Made by a program: the position numbers and the translations under genes
DNA from: Pseudomonas sp. PDM05
GTDB taxonomy: Bacteria > Pseudomonadota > Gammaproteobacteria > Pseudomonadales > Pseudomonadaceae
Direction of reading: 5' to 3'
Length of the DNA stretch: 64,000 nucleotides
Assembly: GCF_014851685.1 (NCBI RefSeq)
Contig: NZ_JACVAC010000009.1
Span: 62,001 to 126,000, forward strand
The notes under the pieces: generated by a model
What the model saw: the letters and a program-made list of their open reading frames with translations, nothing else
Databases searched by the model: none
What the model was told of the DNA's origin: nothing
Shown: piece after piece, positions 17,701 to 26,675 of the stretch
Layout of the letters: each line of letters starts with the position of its first letter
Numbering within the stretch: the stretch's first letter is position 1

Positions 17701-17835
17701 GGGGCCAGCTCCGCGAGCCAGCAGGCGATTGGTACGGGGGTGATTGGCGGGATGATCACGGCGACGCTGGCGGTGGTGTTTGTGCCGGTGTTCTTTGTGG
17801 TCGTCATGAAACTGGTGAAGAAAAAACCTCGATAG
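14743..17835 (+). CDS. parY: RND efflux permease (MexB/ParY type)
   Basis: The 1030-residue proton-driven pump of the hydrophobe/amphiphile efflux family starts with MPQFFIDRPIFAWVVALFIL. It has twelve membrane helices and two large periplasmic loops. The proton-relay residues are present: paired Asp in GILVDDAIVVVENVER (about residues 405-406) and Lys in LSAKNAILIIEFAK. Substrates are drugs or secreted metabolites; P. putida ParXY affects siderophore release. No outer-membrane channel gene follows, so the complex must borrow an OprM-like protein. Confidence 0.93.
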   Translation: MPQFFIDRPIFAWVVALFILLAGLLAIPQLPVAQYPNVAPPKVEIYAVYPGASAQTLDQSVVSLIEQELNGADHLLYFESQSSLGSATITATFQPGTNPEMAQVDVQNRLKAVEPRLPQAVTQQGLQVEKVSAGFLLLVTLTSNDGKLDDVALSDYLARNVMNELKRLDGVGKAQLYGAERAMRIWVDPQKLIGFNLTPADVNAAISAQNAQVSAGSIGDLPGTNTQEITAAILVKGQLSTPAEFADIVLKANPDGSTVRIGDVARVEIGSQEYQFSTRLNGKPSTAVSVQLAPGANALNTATLVRAKMDELSRYFPANVEYKIPYDTSPFVKVSITKVVYTLLEAMALVFAVMFLFLQNVRYTLIPTLVVPIALMGTFATMLLLGFSINVLTMFGMVLAIGILVDDAIVVVENVERIMVTEGLSPKEATRKAMGQITGAIVGITLVLVAVFLPMAFMAGSVGVIYQQFSLSMATSILFSAFLALTLTPALCATLLKPIAKDEHHAKGGFFGWFNRRFEQLTDRYEGWVAYALKRSGRYLLIYAVLLVGLGLMFMRLPSSFLPVEDQGYTITDIQLPPGASKNRTVQVAEQIEAHNAGEPGVGDTTMIMGFSFSGSGQNAALAFTTLKDWSQRGGDDSALAIADRANAAFSELKDAIAYAILPPPVDGLGTSSGFEFRLQDRGGVGHAGLMAARTELLAAAAKSPILANVRESALAEAPQVQLVVDRKQANALGVSFADVGNVLSSAIGSAYINDFPNQGRMQRVVVQAEGDQRSQVADVMKINVRNNAGKMVPLSAFVEAKWTQGPAQLTRYNGYPAIAISGEAAPGHSTGEAMDEIQRLVSQLPAGLGQEWTGLSLQERLSGAQAPLLLGLSLLIVFLCLAALYESWSIPTSVLLVVPLGVLGAVLAVTLRGMPNDVFFKVGLITIIGLSAKNAILIIEFAKDLYDQGEDLISATLKAARLRLRPIIMTSLAFILGVVPLAIATGASSASQQAIGTGVIGGMITATLAVVFVPVFFVVVMKLVKKKPR

Positions 17836-17856
17836 CACGAACACCGCAGTTCCCCT

Positions 17857-17962
17857 TGTGGGAGCGGGCTTGTGTGGGAGCGGGCTTGCTCGCGAAGGCG
17901 GTGGGTCAGCCAATGAATGAGTTGACTGACACACCGCCTTCGCGAGCAAGCCCGCTCCCACA
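17857..17962. repeat. REP pair with duplicated left arm
   Basis: The left arm GTGGGAGCGGGCTTG occurs twice in tandem (from about 17858 and 17873) and faces one right arm, CAAGCCCGCTCCCAC. It lies just after the permease stop codon and may cap the 3' end of that mRNA. Confidence 0.85.
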
Positions 17963-18027
17963 GGGGGTTAGTTGCTGCATTCACGATCCTGTACAGTCTG
18001 CTCACCCGCCGCCAGCTGTGAGTCCAT

Positions 18028-18669
18028 ATGCCCTTTCTCGCCCGCACCCACCCTCGCCTCTCCACCGCCGCCGTGCTGGGCCTTGCGGTGGGTATCCTGG
18101 TTCCCGCCGACAGTCTGATCAGCAAAATTCTCATCGGCTGGAACGCCGGCGTCTGGACCTACCTGATACTGATGCTGTGGCTGACCGTCCGCGCCAAAGC
18201 CCCGGACGTCAAACGCATCGCCGAAATAGAAGACGAAAACGCCGGCCTGGTGCTGTTCATGGTGTGCATCGCGGCCATCGCCAGCCTGGCGACCATCACC
18301 TTTGAACTGATCGGCAGCAAGGACCTGCCCACCACCGCAAGGCTGCTGCACTATGGCTTTACCGGGTTGACGGTCATGGGCTCGTGGCTGCTGATCGGGG
18401 TGATCTTCAGCGTGCATTACGCGCGCCTGTATTACACCTGGGACGGCAAGGAACCGGCGCTGCGCTTTGCCGAAGGCCTGACCACCCCCAATTACTGGGA
18501 CTTCCTGTACTTCTCGTTCACCATCGGCGTGGCGGTGCAAACCTCCGATGTGGGGGTGGCCACGCGAGGCATGCGCAAGGTGGTGTTGGGGCAGTCGTTG
18601 ATCGGGTTCCTGTTCAATACAGCGATCCTGGGGTTCTCGATCAACATTGCAGCAGGGCTCTTCGGCTAA
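18028..18669 (+). CDS. DUF1345 integral membrane protein
   Basis: The 213-residue inner-membrane protein has about five membrane helices and the conserved C-terminal block LYYTWDGKEPALRFAEGL..PNYWDFLYFSFTIGVAVQTSD, the mark of DUF1345. Its function is unknown. It stands alone downstream of the efflux operon. Confidence 0.85.
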   Translation: MPFLARTHPRLSTAAVLGLAVGILVPADSLISKILIGWNAGVWTYLILMLWLTVRAKAPDVKRIAEIEDENAGLVLFMVCIAAIASLATITFELIGSKDLPTTARLLHYGFTGLTVMGSWLLIGVIFSVHYARLYYTWDGKEPALRFAEGLTTPNYWDFLYFSFTIGVAVQTSDVGVATRGMRKVVLGQSLIGFLFNTAILGFSINIAAGLFG

Positions 18670-18730
18670 GCGAAACACCCGTGCCGGGCACTTGTTTAAG
18701 CCTAAAAGAAATAAAAAGCCGACCTATTGA

Positions 18731-18748
18731 ACTGTCAGATCTGACAGT
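18731..18748. promoter_or_regulatory. Lux-box-like palindrome upstream of an unknown gene
   Basis: ACTGTCAGATCTGACAGT is a perfect 18-bp palindrome with the CT-N12-AG core of las/rhl-type boxes. A possible -10, TCTAAT, lies at 18770-18775, which would put the palindrome centre near -42.5, the usual activating position for LuxR-family proteins. The same box occurs near 25469 and 31739. Confidence 0.6.
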
Positions 18749-18875
18749 AGATTTATTCCAGGAAACCCGTCTAATTGAAACCAAGGTAGGGCGCCTGATT
18801 CGAGGGCAGTTGTCGACAAAGCCAGGCACATGCCGCCGCGTTTTTGACCTATTCATCAGAGATGGAGACGCAATC

Positions 18876-19337
18876 ATGCCTGCGCAAACTGCAACGCTGA
18901 CCCCCCACCAACAGAGTGTATTGATCCCCCGGGCACGTGAGGCACAGGGAACCTTCTCTGTGTTCCTCAATAGCAATCCCCTCGGCATCCAAACCATCAC
19001 TATTGTGAATGACCCCTCCCAACGCATTCTGGGTATTACCGGGCGCAACACCGAGGGCAGCGATACAGTGCGGGAAATCTACATTCAGTTTGCGGATCAC
19101 ACGCCGGCCGGCACAACGTACTCGTTGGCGGAAAGTGAATTCACCTCCACCAGAATTTGGCTCTCGGTCAAGACAGCGACCGAAAGCTATGCCGTTCGCG
19201 GCGTTCTCGGCACCTTGAACATTCAGCAAATCTCACCTCACCTTATCAAGGTCCAAGGCTCCGCTGTTGTTACCACCGATAGCGACCCGCACGGAAACGT
19301 ACACAGCTTGATCATCAACTTCGACATTCATACCTGA
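18876..19337 (+). CDS. Hypothetical protein, 153 residues
   Basis: I do not recognise this protein. It has no signal peptide or membrane segment and looks rich in beta strands (FSVFLNSNPLGIQTITIVND.., REIYIQFADHTPAGTTYSL, GNVHSLIINFDIHT at the end). The ATG at 18876 follows GATGGAGACG, a fair ribosome site. It is monocistronic, ends at a strong bidirectional terminator and has a lux-box-like palindrome 128 bases upstream, so it may belong to the same regulon as the Ig-like-repeat genes at 24-25 kb and 31 kb. Confidence 0.8.
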   Translation: MPAQTATLTPHQQSVLIPRAREAQGTFSVFLNSNPLGIQTITIVNDPSQRILGITGRNTEGSDTVREIYIQFADHTPAGTTYSLAESEFTSTRIWLSVKTATESYAVRGVLGTLNIQQISPHLIKVQGSAVVTTDSDPHGNVHSLIINFDIHT

Positions 19338-19353
19338 ACCGGTAAACAGGCAA

Positions 19354-19387
19354 AAAAAAGCCCGTATCTTTCGATACGGGCTTTTTT
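19354..19387. terminator. Bidirectional intrinsic terminator
   Basis: AAAAAAGCCCGTATC pairs with GATACGGGCTTTTTT around TTTC. With T-runs on both strands it can end both the 153-residue-protein gene and the convergent autotransporter gene. Confidence 0.9.
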
Positions 19388-19399
19388 CATCGGCGAAAC

Positions 19400-21667
19400 T
19401 TACCAGGTGTAACGAACCCCCACATTGGCGCCCCAAGGCTGCTCAACTTTACCGCCGCTGCTGTGCTCAAGGTCAGCATGCAATTGCAGGTTCTTCGACA
19501 GCTTCACCGCCACACCCGCTCCGAACTCGGCACGCGACCCAGACAGGTCGTTGTTGAACACATTGTTGTTCACCGACACCTTATTGTTGTTGGCAAACTC
19601 GTGCACCATTGCCGCCCGCAGGTAGGGCTGGAGCACGCTGCCACTGTCGAGCTGGATGTCACGTCCAACCGTTGCACCCGCCTTGGCCGTGATCGAACGA
19701 GTACGCTCGCCCTTGGCTTTCAGGCCATTGTCCAGGTTGTAATTGGCACCCTGGATCACCACGGTCGACACCTGGGCATACGGTTCGATAAAGAAGCCGT
19801 CATCCGACTTGATGTTGCGACCGAACTCGGCCGACAAACCAGCACCGGTGTTGTTGTACTTGCCTTTCGACGTGGTGCCGTCGCTCAAACCGACCTTGGA
19901 CTCGTTGTGGAACCGGTTGACCTTGGCGACCGCATCGAAATACAGGCCGCTCTCATCGTCCAGCCAGGTGGCATAAGCGCCCAGGTAGTAGCTCTTCACG
20001 TTACCGGAGGTACCGCGCTTGAGGTTCAGGTCGGACGTGCTGTGACCGGCCATGACACCGGCCAACCATTGGCTATCGGCCAGCGGCATGTCGACACCCA
20101 GGGTAAAGCCCTGTTGGGTCTGGTCGTAGCCCACGCCCGTGCTCTCGGACACTTTGTATTTGTTGCCATAACCGCGAATCCACAGACCCGACTGGCCCGG
20201 TTCGAAGCGCAATTCACCCATACGGGTACGCAGTGAAGTTGCCTCGCCGTACCACACGGTCGGTGCAGTATTGAACAGTGCCATTACCGAGCGCGTGCCA
20301 GGGCTGATCACACGATTGTTCGGGTCAAGGAACCAGTCGGTCCCTTCTTTTTTCAGGCCGTAGGAGTAGGCGCCGACGTCGACCACATCGCCTACCAGGG
20401 AGAAACGCGCGTCGCCACCACCGGTGTGCACGATGCGAACTTCTTCAGGGTTGACCGGCTCCGCACCGCTGGCGGCAAGCAACAGGCTGTGATCGCCTTT
20501 AGCCTCGCCCTCGATGTTCAGGAAGTCGGTGACACCACGGGCAAAATCGGTGCCCATGACAAAGGTGCCGTTGCCTTCCAGAGTGTCCAGGTCCAACCGA
20601 TAGAACGCATCAGTGGCACCAAACTTCACCGTGCCACCGGCCAGGCTCAAGGCACCCACCTGGCTGTCGCCGGTCAACTCCCAGGAAGAGGCGTCGCCCA
20701 CGTTCAGGCTGGTGACATTCTTCAACTGGCCGGTAAGGCCCGCATTGTTCTGCAGGTTCAAATGCGCTTTGCTGCCATCCTCGACAATGACATTGCCATT
20801 CAAACGGCTGTTGTCGACATTCATGTTGGCGGTTGCGCCACTCTTGACTTCCAACAGCGTACCGTTGCCACCGACCAAGGTCGAACCATTGCGCACGTCG
20901 ATGTCGACGGTCGGAACACGACCTGGCCGGCCTTCTACAAGAATCGCGGAACCTGTGCGCCCTTCGACATGAGCGTTGTCCAGCACCAGCTTGCCGGATT
21001 CGGCGCTGTTCAGCTGGTTTGTCATGAGCACACCGTTCTTGCCACCGATCAATGTACTTTGGCGGGCGGTCACGAGTGCGCCGCTGTCCAGCCGAACGCC
21101 GGCACTGTCGGCACCCGTGCCTTCAACCCAGGTGTTTTGGCTGAAATGCAGCTCGCTGTTACCTTGCGCAAGTGCACCGGCAGTAGCGCCTTTGATGACA
21201 CTGCTGAATACATCGGCAACCCCGCCTTTAGCCGAACCGACACTCTGGAACGCCTGCAAGCCAAAATTGGTATGGCTGATCAGGGTACTGCCGGTGATGG
21301 TTGCGTTGCTGTCATCCAGGCGTACGGCACCAAACGACGCGTCGCTCGACTCCACATGTGCGCCAGTGAGCTTCACGGTCGAGCCCTGCGTTGCGCGGAT
21401 TTCATTCACTCGGCTGCCGGCGTTAACGATCAAGGCCGAATCATTGACCAGGATGTTCTGTGCGGTGGCGCCGTTAAGGGTCAGTTCGGACTTATAATCC
21501 AGTTGCCAGTCTTTGGACGTTTCGCTGGAGTCAATGGTCTTTTTTTCGCCAATCAGTTGATCGGCGTGGGCGGCCCCATGAACAGCTGCAAACATAAGCA
21601 GAGTCATGGTCGGGGCCTTCATCATCACGCTCAGGGGCTTGAGCTTAAAGTTAGCAGGTACGTACAT
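19400..21667 (-). CDS. Autotransporter with pertactin-like passenger
   Basis: This 755-residue type Va secretion protein has a signal peptide (ending near AAHGAAHA..AVHGAAHADQ), a passenger of about 430 residues with repeating short beta strands, and a C-terminal translocator of about 290 residues. The passenger looks like a right-handed beta-helix, and the barrel ends in the typical aromatic VGVRYTW. No protease triad is obvious, and the region TRSVMALFNTAPTVWYGE marks the linker to the barrel. The ATG at 21667 is preferred to an in-frame TTG two codons upstream. It is last in a run of minus-strand genes with two Ig-like-repeat proteins, but 223 bases separate them. Surface adhesion or aggregation is likely; the ligand is unknown. 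Confidence 0.85.
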   Translation of the reverse strand: MYVPANFKLKPLSVMMKAPTMTLLMFAAVHGAAHADQLIGEKKTIDSSETSKDWQLDYKSELTLNGATAQNILVNDSALIVNAGSRVNEIRATQGSTVKLTGAHVESSDASFGAVRLDDSNATITGSTLISHTNFGLQAFQSVGSAKGGVADVFSSVIKGATAGALAQGNSELHFSQNTWVEGTGADSAGVRLDSGALVTARQSTLIGGKNGVLMTNQLNSAESGKLVLDNAHVEGRTGSAILVEGRPGRVPTVDIDVRNGSTLVGGNGTLLEVKSGATANMNVDNSRLNGNVIVEDGSKAHLNLQNNAGLTGQLKNVTSLNVGDASSWELTGDSQVGALSLAGGTVKFGATDAFYRLDLDTLEGNGTFVMGTDFARGVTDFLNIEGEAKGDHSLLLAASGAEPVNPEEVRIVHTGGGDARFSLVGDVVDVGAYSYGLKKEGTDWFLDPNNRVISPGTRSVMALFNTAPTVWYGEATSLRTRMGELRFEPGQSGLWIRGYGNKYKVSESTGVGYDQTQQGFTLGVDMPLADSQWLAGVMAGHSTSDLNLKRGTSGNVKSYYLGAYATWLDDESGLYFDAVAKVNRFHNESKVGLSDGTTSKGKYNNTGAGLSAEFGRNIKSDDGFFIEPYAQVSTVVIQGANYNLDNGLKAKGERTRSITAKAGATVGRDIQLDSGSVLQPYLRAAMVHEFANNNKVSVNNNVFNNDLSGSRAEFGAGVAVKLSKNLQLHADLEHSSGGKVEQPWGANVGVRYTW

Positions 21668-21890
21668 GGTCAATCACTCTCTGGGGGTAGAGCCAATGAA
21701 AACGGTTTGGCTCGTTCCCAAGGAATGGAGCCTTACCTGTGCGGCGCAGAGAGTACGGATCAAACAGCCCAAGCTCTGTAGGATTTATCTTATTGAGGCG
21801 AGTGAACAGACAGCGTTCATGGCGGGAAGAATAAATGCGCAAAGAACAGGGGCGCTGCGCTCCCCTGTTCTTCTTCAGGTTTGATCACGG

Positions 21891-23867
21891 TTAAGGAAAA
21901 TTGGCCCCATCGCAGAAGTAGTGAGTGTTCGCCAGCGTGCTACGTATATCAGACAACTCACCATGGCCGGTCACGCCATTGCTCAAGACCGTTTCATAGG
22001 TCGCCACGCACGAGCCCCTCGGGGCCTGAGCCAGGTAAGGCCGGTAGTCAATTTCAAACGTGATCCCGTTGTCGATGTCCGATTGGCTCAGACTCGGGTG
22101 CGTAATCGTTAACGGGAAAGGCCCAGGTGGCAAGCCGGCGAATGTATTGGTAAGGCTCAACGTCAATGTCAGTGGCACGCCGACGGCCATCCGTGCATCG
22201 CCTGGCACATAAATCTCACCAAACAGCACGGGGGGAGTCCCGGGCGTCCGAGTGATCAAGTCCGAGCAGAACCAACGACCTGGGGTCGCAACCCTATATT
22301 GCGCTTTCGCCAACTCCACAACGACGGCGTCCTGCACATCGACCGTGGTGGGGGGCGACTCGTTTTCGTTGGTTGTGTCGGGGTCGAGGATCAGATACTT
22401 GATGGTCTTCAAGTCGTTGCCATGACGGGCGACGACTTCCCAGTCAATAAAGAACGAGATCGGATCGGCCGTCGCGCTGACAGGGAACGGTCCGACCCGC
22501 TCATTCTCCCAGACGAAGATGATCGACAACCCCGCATGCGGCAACACAGCAACGGTCCACGGCTCGATGTCCACGCGTACCTGTTGATCAGCATGGGCTT
22601 CCAGCAACACGTCCGGAATCGTCGAGCCAGCACCGAATACGTGGGCTTGGTTGAGGTTGGGGTTGGGTGACCCCGGGTCCCCAGGGTTGACAGCACCGCC
22701 TACCGACAAATCGAGCCGGACGGTTTTGTCGAGGGAGGGGAACCTGGCGCCGTTGCGGTCAACCCGATAGCGCACAGGCACCGACTGCGGCCCAACCGTG
22801 GTCTGGGTGTAAGCGGCCCTGATGGCCGCCTGCATGCCGTTGAATATTTGCGGAAACGTTGTGAATGGCATTCCCAGTGGGGTGAAATTTCCCGTACCCC
22901 ACTGCACCTCCAACCGATCAAGTTGAGGCGAGTGATTATTGTAGGTCCGAACCCATACCTCAGGGTCCATCTTGTAATCTGCAATATTGATCAAGTCATC
23001 TGTACTACCGCCCTCGGGCGCAGGCGCCAGCGGTAGAAACGGGGTGCCGGGTTCCGGATCGGCGATCAAGGCAACACGGCGAGTTTCGACGAACGAAGGG
23101 CGACTGATGTTACCCGCCCGGTCCGTGATGGTGTAGAACGCGTAGTAGTCCCCACTCATATCAATCATTGCTGCCGGCAGGAAAAACGTATTGCCGGACT
23201 GCAGCATCGGAATCCCGCCGGGAGGGCTGACGATGTCCGCTGGGCGCGGAAACATCACCGTGCTCCAGTAGAAGGTAATAAAGTCCCCGGCAGCCCACCT
23301 GCCCGGAATCGGTACGAAGGTGTTATCGGGAATATCAAACTGCACCCCGCCATGCATGACCAAATACGCATTGTCGATCACGGCACCTGCAGGAAGCGTT
23401 GAAGGCCACGCTACTGCATTGGGCTGATCACGAAAGGTAGCATCGGAATACGGCGAAAGCAGGTCAACGGTAAAAAAGCCTGGCTCCGAGTGTTCTCCCG
23501 TCGCTGCCGGAACACCACCGAGGTTGAGGTATTGAACGCTACGTAGCTGATAGAAACCATGCCTGAAACCACCGGGTGGCGCGGCGACGGTGATATTGAA
23601 CCTGTCAGGGATGGGGATAGGGGTCGGGCTAATTTGCATTGGCGCTGTCACAGCGACCCAGACCAGTACAGGTTGCGAAAGGTCCGCCATTTCGACGGCG
23701 ATAAAATCATCGAAATCTGAAAAGTCGCCTGTTTTGCATCGTACGGTAAGGTCGGCCGTCGCATTAATGGCCAAAATCAGCCCGGAGGCATCATCAAGTG
23801 CCCCCACGATAGTGGGAGCAACTGGGGCTGCCCGGGGGGTCAATGGCACATTCGGATTGCTGCTCAT
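21891..23867 (-). CDS. Large Ig-like-repeat protein of unknown function (658 residues)
   Basis: The protein has no signal peptide (MSSNPNVPLTPRAAPVAPT) and is built from beta-rich modules. One ends with FYTITDRAGNISRPSFVETRRVAL (about residues 250-273), a bacterial Ig-like fold signature also seen in the two sister proteins (RLRDRAGNLNPDF; LMDLAGNRSRNSRAV). Cys residues are few, and the C-terminus ends in ANTHYFCDGANFP. It follows the 427-residue sister gene on the same strand after 216 bases without a clear terminator, so the two may share a transcript. Function and location are unknown; secretion by a non-Sec route or a tail-fibre or adhesin role are possibilities only. Confidence 0.75.
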   Translation of the reverse strand: MSSNPNVPLTPRAAPVAPTIVGALDDASGLILAINATADLTVRCKTGDFSDFDDFIAVEMADLSQPVLVWVAVTAPMQISPTPIPIPDRFNITVAAPPGGFRHGFYQLRSVQYLNLGGVPAATGEHSEPGFFTVDLLSPYSDATFRDQPNAVAWPSTLPAGAVIDNAYLVMHGGVQFDIPDNTFVPIPGRWAAGDFITFYWSTVMFPRPADIVSPPGGIPMLQSGNTFFLPAAMIDMSGDYYAFYTITDRAGNISRPSFVETRRVALIADPEPGTPFLPLAPAPEGGSTDDLINIADYKMDPEVWVRTYNNHSPQLDRLEVQWGTGNFTPLGMPFTTFPQIFNGMQAAIRAAYTQTTVGPQSVPVRYRVDRNGARFPSLDKTVRLDLSVGGAVNPGDPGSPNPNLNQAHVFGAGSTIPDVLLEAHADQQVRVDIEPWTVAVLPHAGLSIIFVWENERVGPFPVSATADPISFFIDWEVVARHGNDLKTIKYLILDPDTTNENESPPTTVDVQDAVVVELAKAQYRVATPGRWFCSDLITRTPGTPPVLFGEIYVPGDARMAVGVPLTLTLSLTNTFAGLPPGPFPLTITHPSLSQSDIDNGITFEIDYRPYLAQAPRGSCVATYETVLSNGVTGHGELSDIRSTLANTHYFCDGANFP

Positions 23868-24083
23868 TTTTGATGATCTCCACGTTCGCTCAACATAGGT
23901 TTCTTACAAAAAAACCACTTATCTGCCAGGTGGCGTTCGGGCTCCAATCCAGCGACGACGAACTCATTTCCCGGCAATACATCTCCCTACCGCTTCATGT
24001 GCGGCATAGCCAAAAACACTTAACGCTTGCAGTAAAATCCGCCTCGGTGCGCCGATAGCGCTAAACACACTGGATACCCGGGG

Positions 24084-25367
24084 TCAGGGCTCAGGCGCAT
24101 TACCGTGGACCCAGCAATAGAGGGTGGGTGGCTTCGACGGCACGACGCGGTCAAAGTGTGCGAACCTGGCGCCAGATCGGCCTTGCAGCACGCCACCGCT
24201 ATAAACCCTGTAGCTCGCCTTCCCACCCGCATGCTCTCGGAGCGGGCGGATCAGACGCTCAACATCCAAAATCCAGAAGGAGTAACCCAAGGCGTCCGCT
24301 ACCGAGTCCCAAACGTGGCTTTGTGTATCGACGATGTCGGGAAGTGGATCCACATCAGGGGCCTGGCGGTAACCTTGAAAGTGCATGACAACCAACTCTC
24401 CATGCTGGATACCCGGGCCTGGTCCTGTATTGGGGTCAATACGAATCTCGACGCCGAACCAGATCCTGGGTGTACAGGCGCACGTCATATATCTGTTCGG
24501 ATTCGCTATCGGTTCGGAATCAGCCTGCGGAAAGCGCGGCCGCAGGTAGGTCGGAGCGGGCAACCCCACCTGCAGCGCAGCTTGCGCCACCAGGGAAAAA
24601 TCCGGGTTGAGATTGCCGGCGCGATCACGCAGACGGTAGAAGCAAAAAATAAAATCGGCACCCGGGAAGTTCTGGAAAACCGTATTGGGGACATCCACGA
24701 ATATTTGCCCGGTAGCACTCACCAGCGGCGCGGATACCACGGTGGGTGCACCGGTCGGCAACGTGTTCATGTCCGAAAAATACATCAGTACTTGATCACC
24801 GATCTCACGCCCGAAATACCCTCCAGGGATTTGCATGGGCACCAGTGGCGTGACCCCCAAGTAAGGGTCAGTGATCGGATCAACCGGATATATCGCCGGT
24901 GGCAGCGGCCCTGGGCCCCCAGGCGCATCCCGGTCGATTCTGAGCAATGTGGGCTCAGACGTATCGAAATTAGGTGATGTTGGCGAATCGAGATGGACCC
25001 GGAAGTAGAGATCGACATTCGCACTGTTCAGCAGGAAAGACTGGGGAATGGCGAATTGAATAGGAAAATCGCCTGGGGTCAACGGGCCATCCAGTGCCAA
25101 GGCCGGTAGCACGTCGACGGGTGGGGCGATGTGGTCGTCCCATACGGGTACGACGTATTGAGTCTCGCCAGCTCCGGGCAGAAAGGTCCATGGCATAACG
25201 ATTTCGCACTCAAGATCGGCGAAATAGTACTGCGCAGGCACTAATCCATCTGACAGCGCATGAACCACCCGGGGCCCATCAAAAGCCAGGACGTCCCCAG
25301 AATCAGCAGTAACGTTACCGGTCTTGGTTTTTATGGGCTTTGATTTGACGGGTTTTGGCTTACTCAT
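24084..25367 (-). CDS. Ig-like-repeat protein of unknown function (427 residues)
   Basis: The start codon at 25367 has AGGAGGGC upstream on the minus strand and gives a Lys-rich N-terminus (MSKPKPVKSKPIKTK) rather than a signal peptide. The body is beta-rich with the motif FCFYRLRDRAGNLNPDFSL (about residues 240-258), as in the 658- and 239-residue sisters. It ends in RFAHFDRVVPSKPPTLYCWVHG. A lux-box-like element lies about 100 bases upstream. I know no function for this family. Confidence 0.75.
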   Translation of the reverse strand: MSKPKPVKSKPIKTKTGNVTADSGDVLAFDGPRVVHALSDGLVPAQYYFADLECEIVMPWTFLPGAGETQYVVPVWDDHIAPPVDVLPALALDGPLTPGDFPIQFAIPQSFLLNSANVDLYFRVHLDSPTSPNFDTSEPTLLRIDRDAPGGPGPLPPAIYPVDPITDPYLGVTPLVPMQIPGGYFGREIGDQVLMYFSDMNTLPTGAPTVVSAPLVSATGQIFVDVPNTVFQNFPGADFIFCFYRLRDRAGNLNPDFSLVAQAALQVGLPAPTYLRPRFPQADSEPIANPNRYMTCACTPRIWFGVEIRIDPNTGPGPGIQHGELVVMHFQGYRQAPDVDPLPDIVDTQSHVWDSVADALGYSFWILDVERLIRPLREHAGGKASYRVYSGGVLQGRSGARFAHFDRVVPSKPPTLYCWVHGNAPEP

Positions 25368-25460
25368 GGCGCCCTCCTGTGGACCCAACATCCAATACGT
25401 TTGATGCGCTAATGCGGTTAACCTGAAGCCGATTGAACACCCGGAACCCATGCTTGGATA

Positions 25461-25476
25461 CTGTCAGAACTCACAG
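25461..25476. promoter_or_regulatory. Lux-box-like element upstream of the 427-residue Ig-like gene
   Basis: CTGTCAGAACTCACAG keeps the CT-N12-AG frame with CTGT/ACAG ends. A minus-strand -10-like TTCAAT is at 25437-25432, putting the box centre about 42 bases upstream of the expected start, as for the element at 18731. Confidence 0.5.
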
Positions 25477-25566
25477 GTGCAATTGCCGTCCGTCGGACTC
25501 ATCCAGCAGAACACAGTGTGTGTTCTGCGAATTTCCTCTTGACTGCAAGCAATGGCTGGTGTCTTC

Positions 25567-25580
25567 TGAAACCGGTTTCA
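25567..25580. promoter_or_regulatory. PtxS operator before ptxS
   Basis: TGAAACCGGTTTCA is the perfect 14-bp palindrome known for PtxS in Pseudomonas. It ends 36 bases before the ptxS start codon, indicating autoregulation. Confidence 0.9.
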
Positions 25581-25616
25581 GAGCCACTCGAACTCCAAAA
25601 TAAGAAAGGCGCTACC

Positions 25617-26675
25617 GTGACTTCATTTTCCGCCGCCCAGCGTAGCCGCGTAACCATGCTTGATGTGGCCGAGCGCGCCGGCGTGTCCAAGGCCAGCGTG
25701 TCACGCTTTATCGGCGACGACCGCGCCCTGCTCTCCGATGCCATTGCCCTGCGCATCGAGCAAGCCATCGAGCAACTTGGCTACCGCCCCAATCAAATGG
25801 CCCGTGGCCTCAAACGTGGGCGCACACGCCTGATCGGCATGCTCGTCGCCGACATCCGCAACCCCTATTCCATTGCCGTGATGCACGGCGTCGAAACTGC
25901 GTGCCGCCAGCACGGCTACAGCCTGGTGGTGTGCAACACCGACCGCGATGACGAGCAAGAGCGCCAACACCTGGCCGCGCTGCGTTCGTACAACATCGAA
26001 GGGCTGATCGTGAACACCCTCGGCCATCACCTTGACCAATTGCTGGAACTGCAACGGGAAATGCCCCTGGTGCTGGTGGACCGCAAGGTCGCGCCGTTGC
26101 ACAGCGACCTGGTCGGGTTGGACAACCCGGCAGCGGTGCGCATCGCCGTTGAGCATCTGGAAAACCAGGGTTATCGCGATGTGTTGCTGGTGAGCGAAGC
26201 CACCGATGGCACCAGTTCGCGGTTGGAGCGCCTGGACAGCTTCAAGGCCGAGATTGCCGGCCGCCCGCAGTTGACCGGTGCGGTATTGGAACTGGACGTC
26301 GAACTGGAACAGCACCTGCAAAACTTTCTCGCCAAATCCGGCCCCAAGGCGCTGTTCTGTGCCAATGGCGTCGCCGCGCTGGCCTGCACCCGTGCACTCA
26401 AGAGCCTGGGCTGCAACCTGTTTGACGACGTTGGCCTGATCGCTCTGGATGACCTGGACTGGTACCCGCTGGTAGGGAATGGCATCACCGCCCTCGCCCA
26501 GCCCACCGAAGCCATCGGCGCCAGCGCCTTCGAGTGCCTGCTCAAGCGCCTGCGCGGCGACACCGAGCCCACGCGCACCCTGGATTTCCTGCCCCAACTG
26601 ATTATCCGAGGCTCAACACAATCCATTGTGGGAGCTGGCTTGCCTGCGATAACGATGCAACAGGCGAAGGTCTAG
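25617..26675 (+). CDS. ptxS: PtxS, LacI-family repressor of 2-ketogluconate genes
   Basis: The repressor binds TGAAACCGGTTTCA and is released by 2-ketogluconate. The N-terminal helix-turn-helix is VTMLDVAERAGVSKASVSRF (about residues 12-31), followed by the hinge GYRPNQMARGLK and a periplasmic-binding-like effector domain. A GTG start at 25617 is chosen because AAGAAAGG lies upstream and the HTH then starts near residue 12. The last 17 or so residues, after LIIRGST, are encoded by a REP element that supplies the stop codon, so the protein is slightly longer than usual (352 residues). The kguEKTD operon follows. Confidence 0.93.
   Translation: MTSFSAAQRSRVTMLDVAERAGVSKASVSRFIGDDRALLSDAIALRIEQAIEQLGYRPNQMARGLKRGRTRLIGMLVADIRNPYSIAVMHGVETACRQHGYSLVVCNTDRDDEQERQHLAALRSYNIEGLIVNTLGHHLDQLLELQREMPLVLVDRKVAPLHSDLVGLDNPAAVRIAVEHLENQGYRDVLLVSEATDGTSSRLERLDSFKAEIAGRPQLTGAVLELDVELEQHLQNFLAKSGPKALFCANGVAALACTRALKSLGCNLFDDVGLIALDDLDWYPLVGNGITALAQPTEAIGASAFECLLKRLRGDTEPTRTLDFLPQLIIRGSTQSIVGAGLPAITMQQAKV

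Noticed and set aside
15937..17961. 674-codon open frame antisense to the RND permease gene
   Set aside because: No domain, His/Arg/Gln-rich shadow translation, and it starts inside a REP element.
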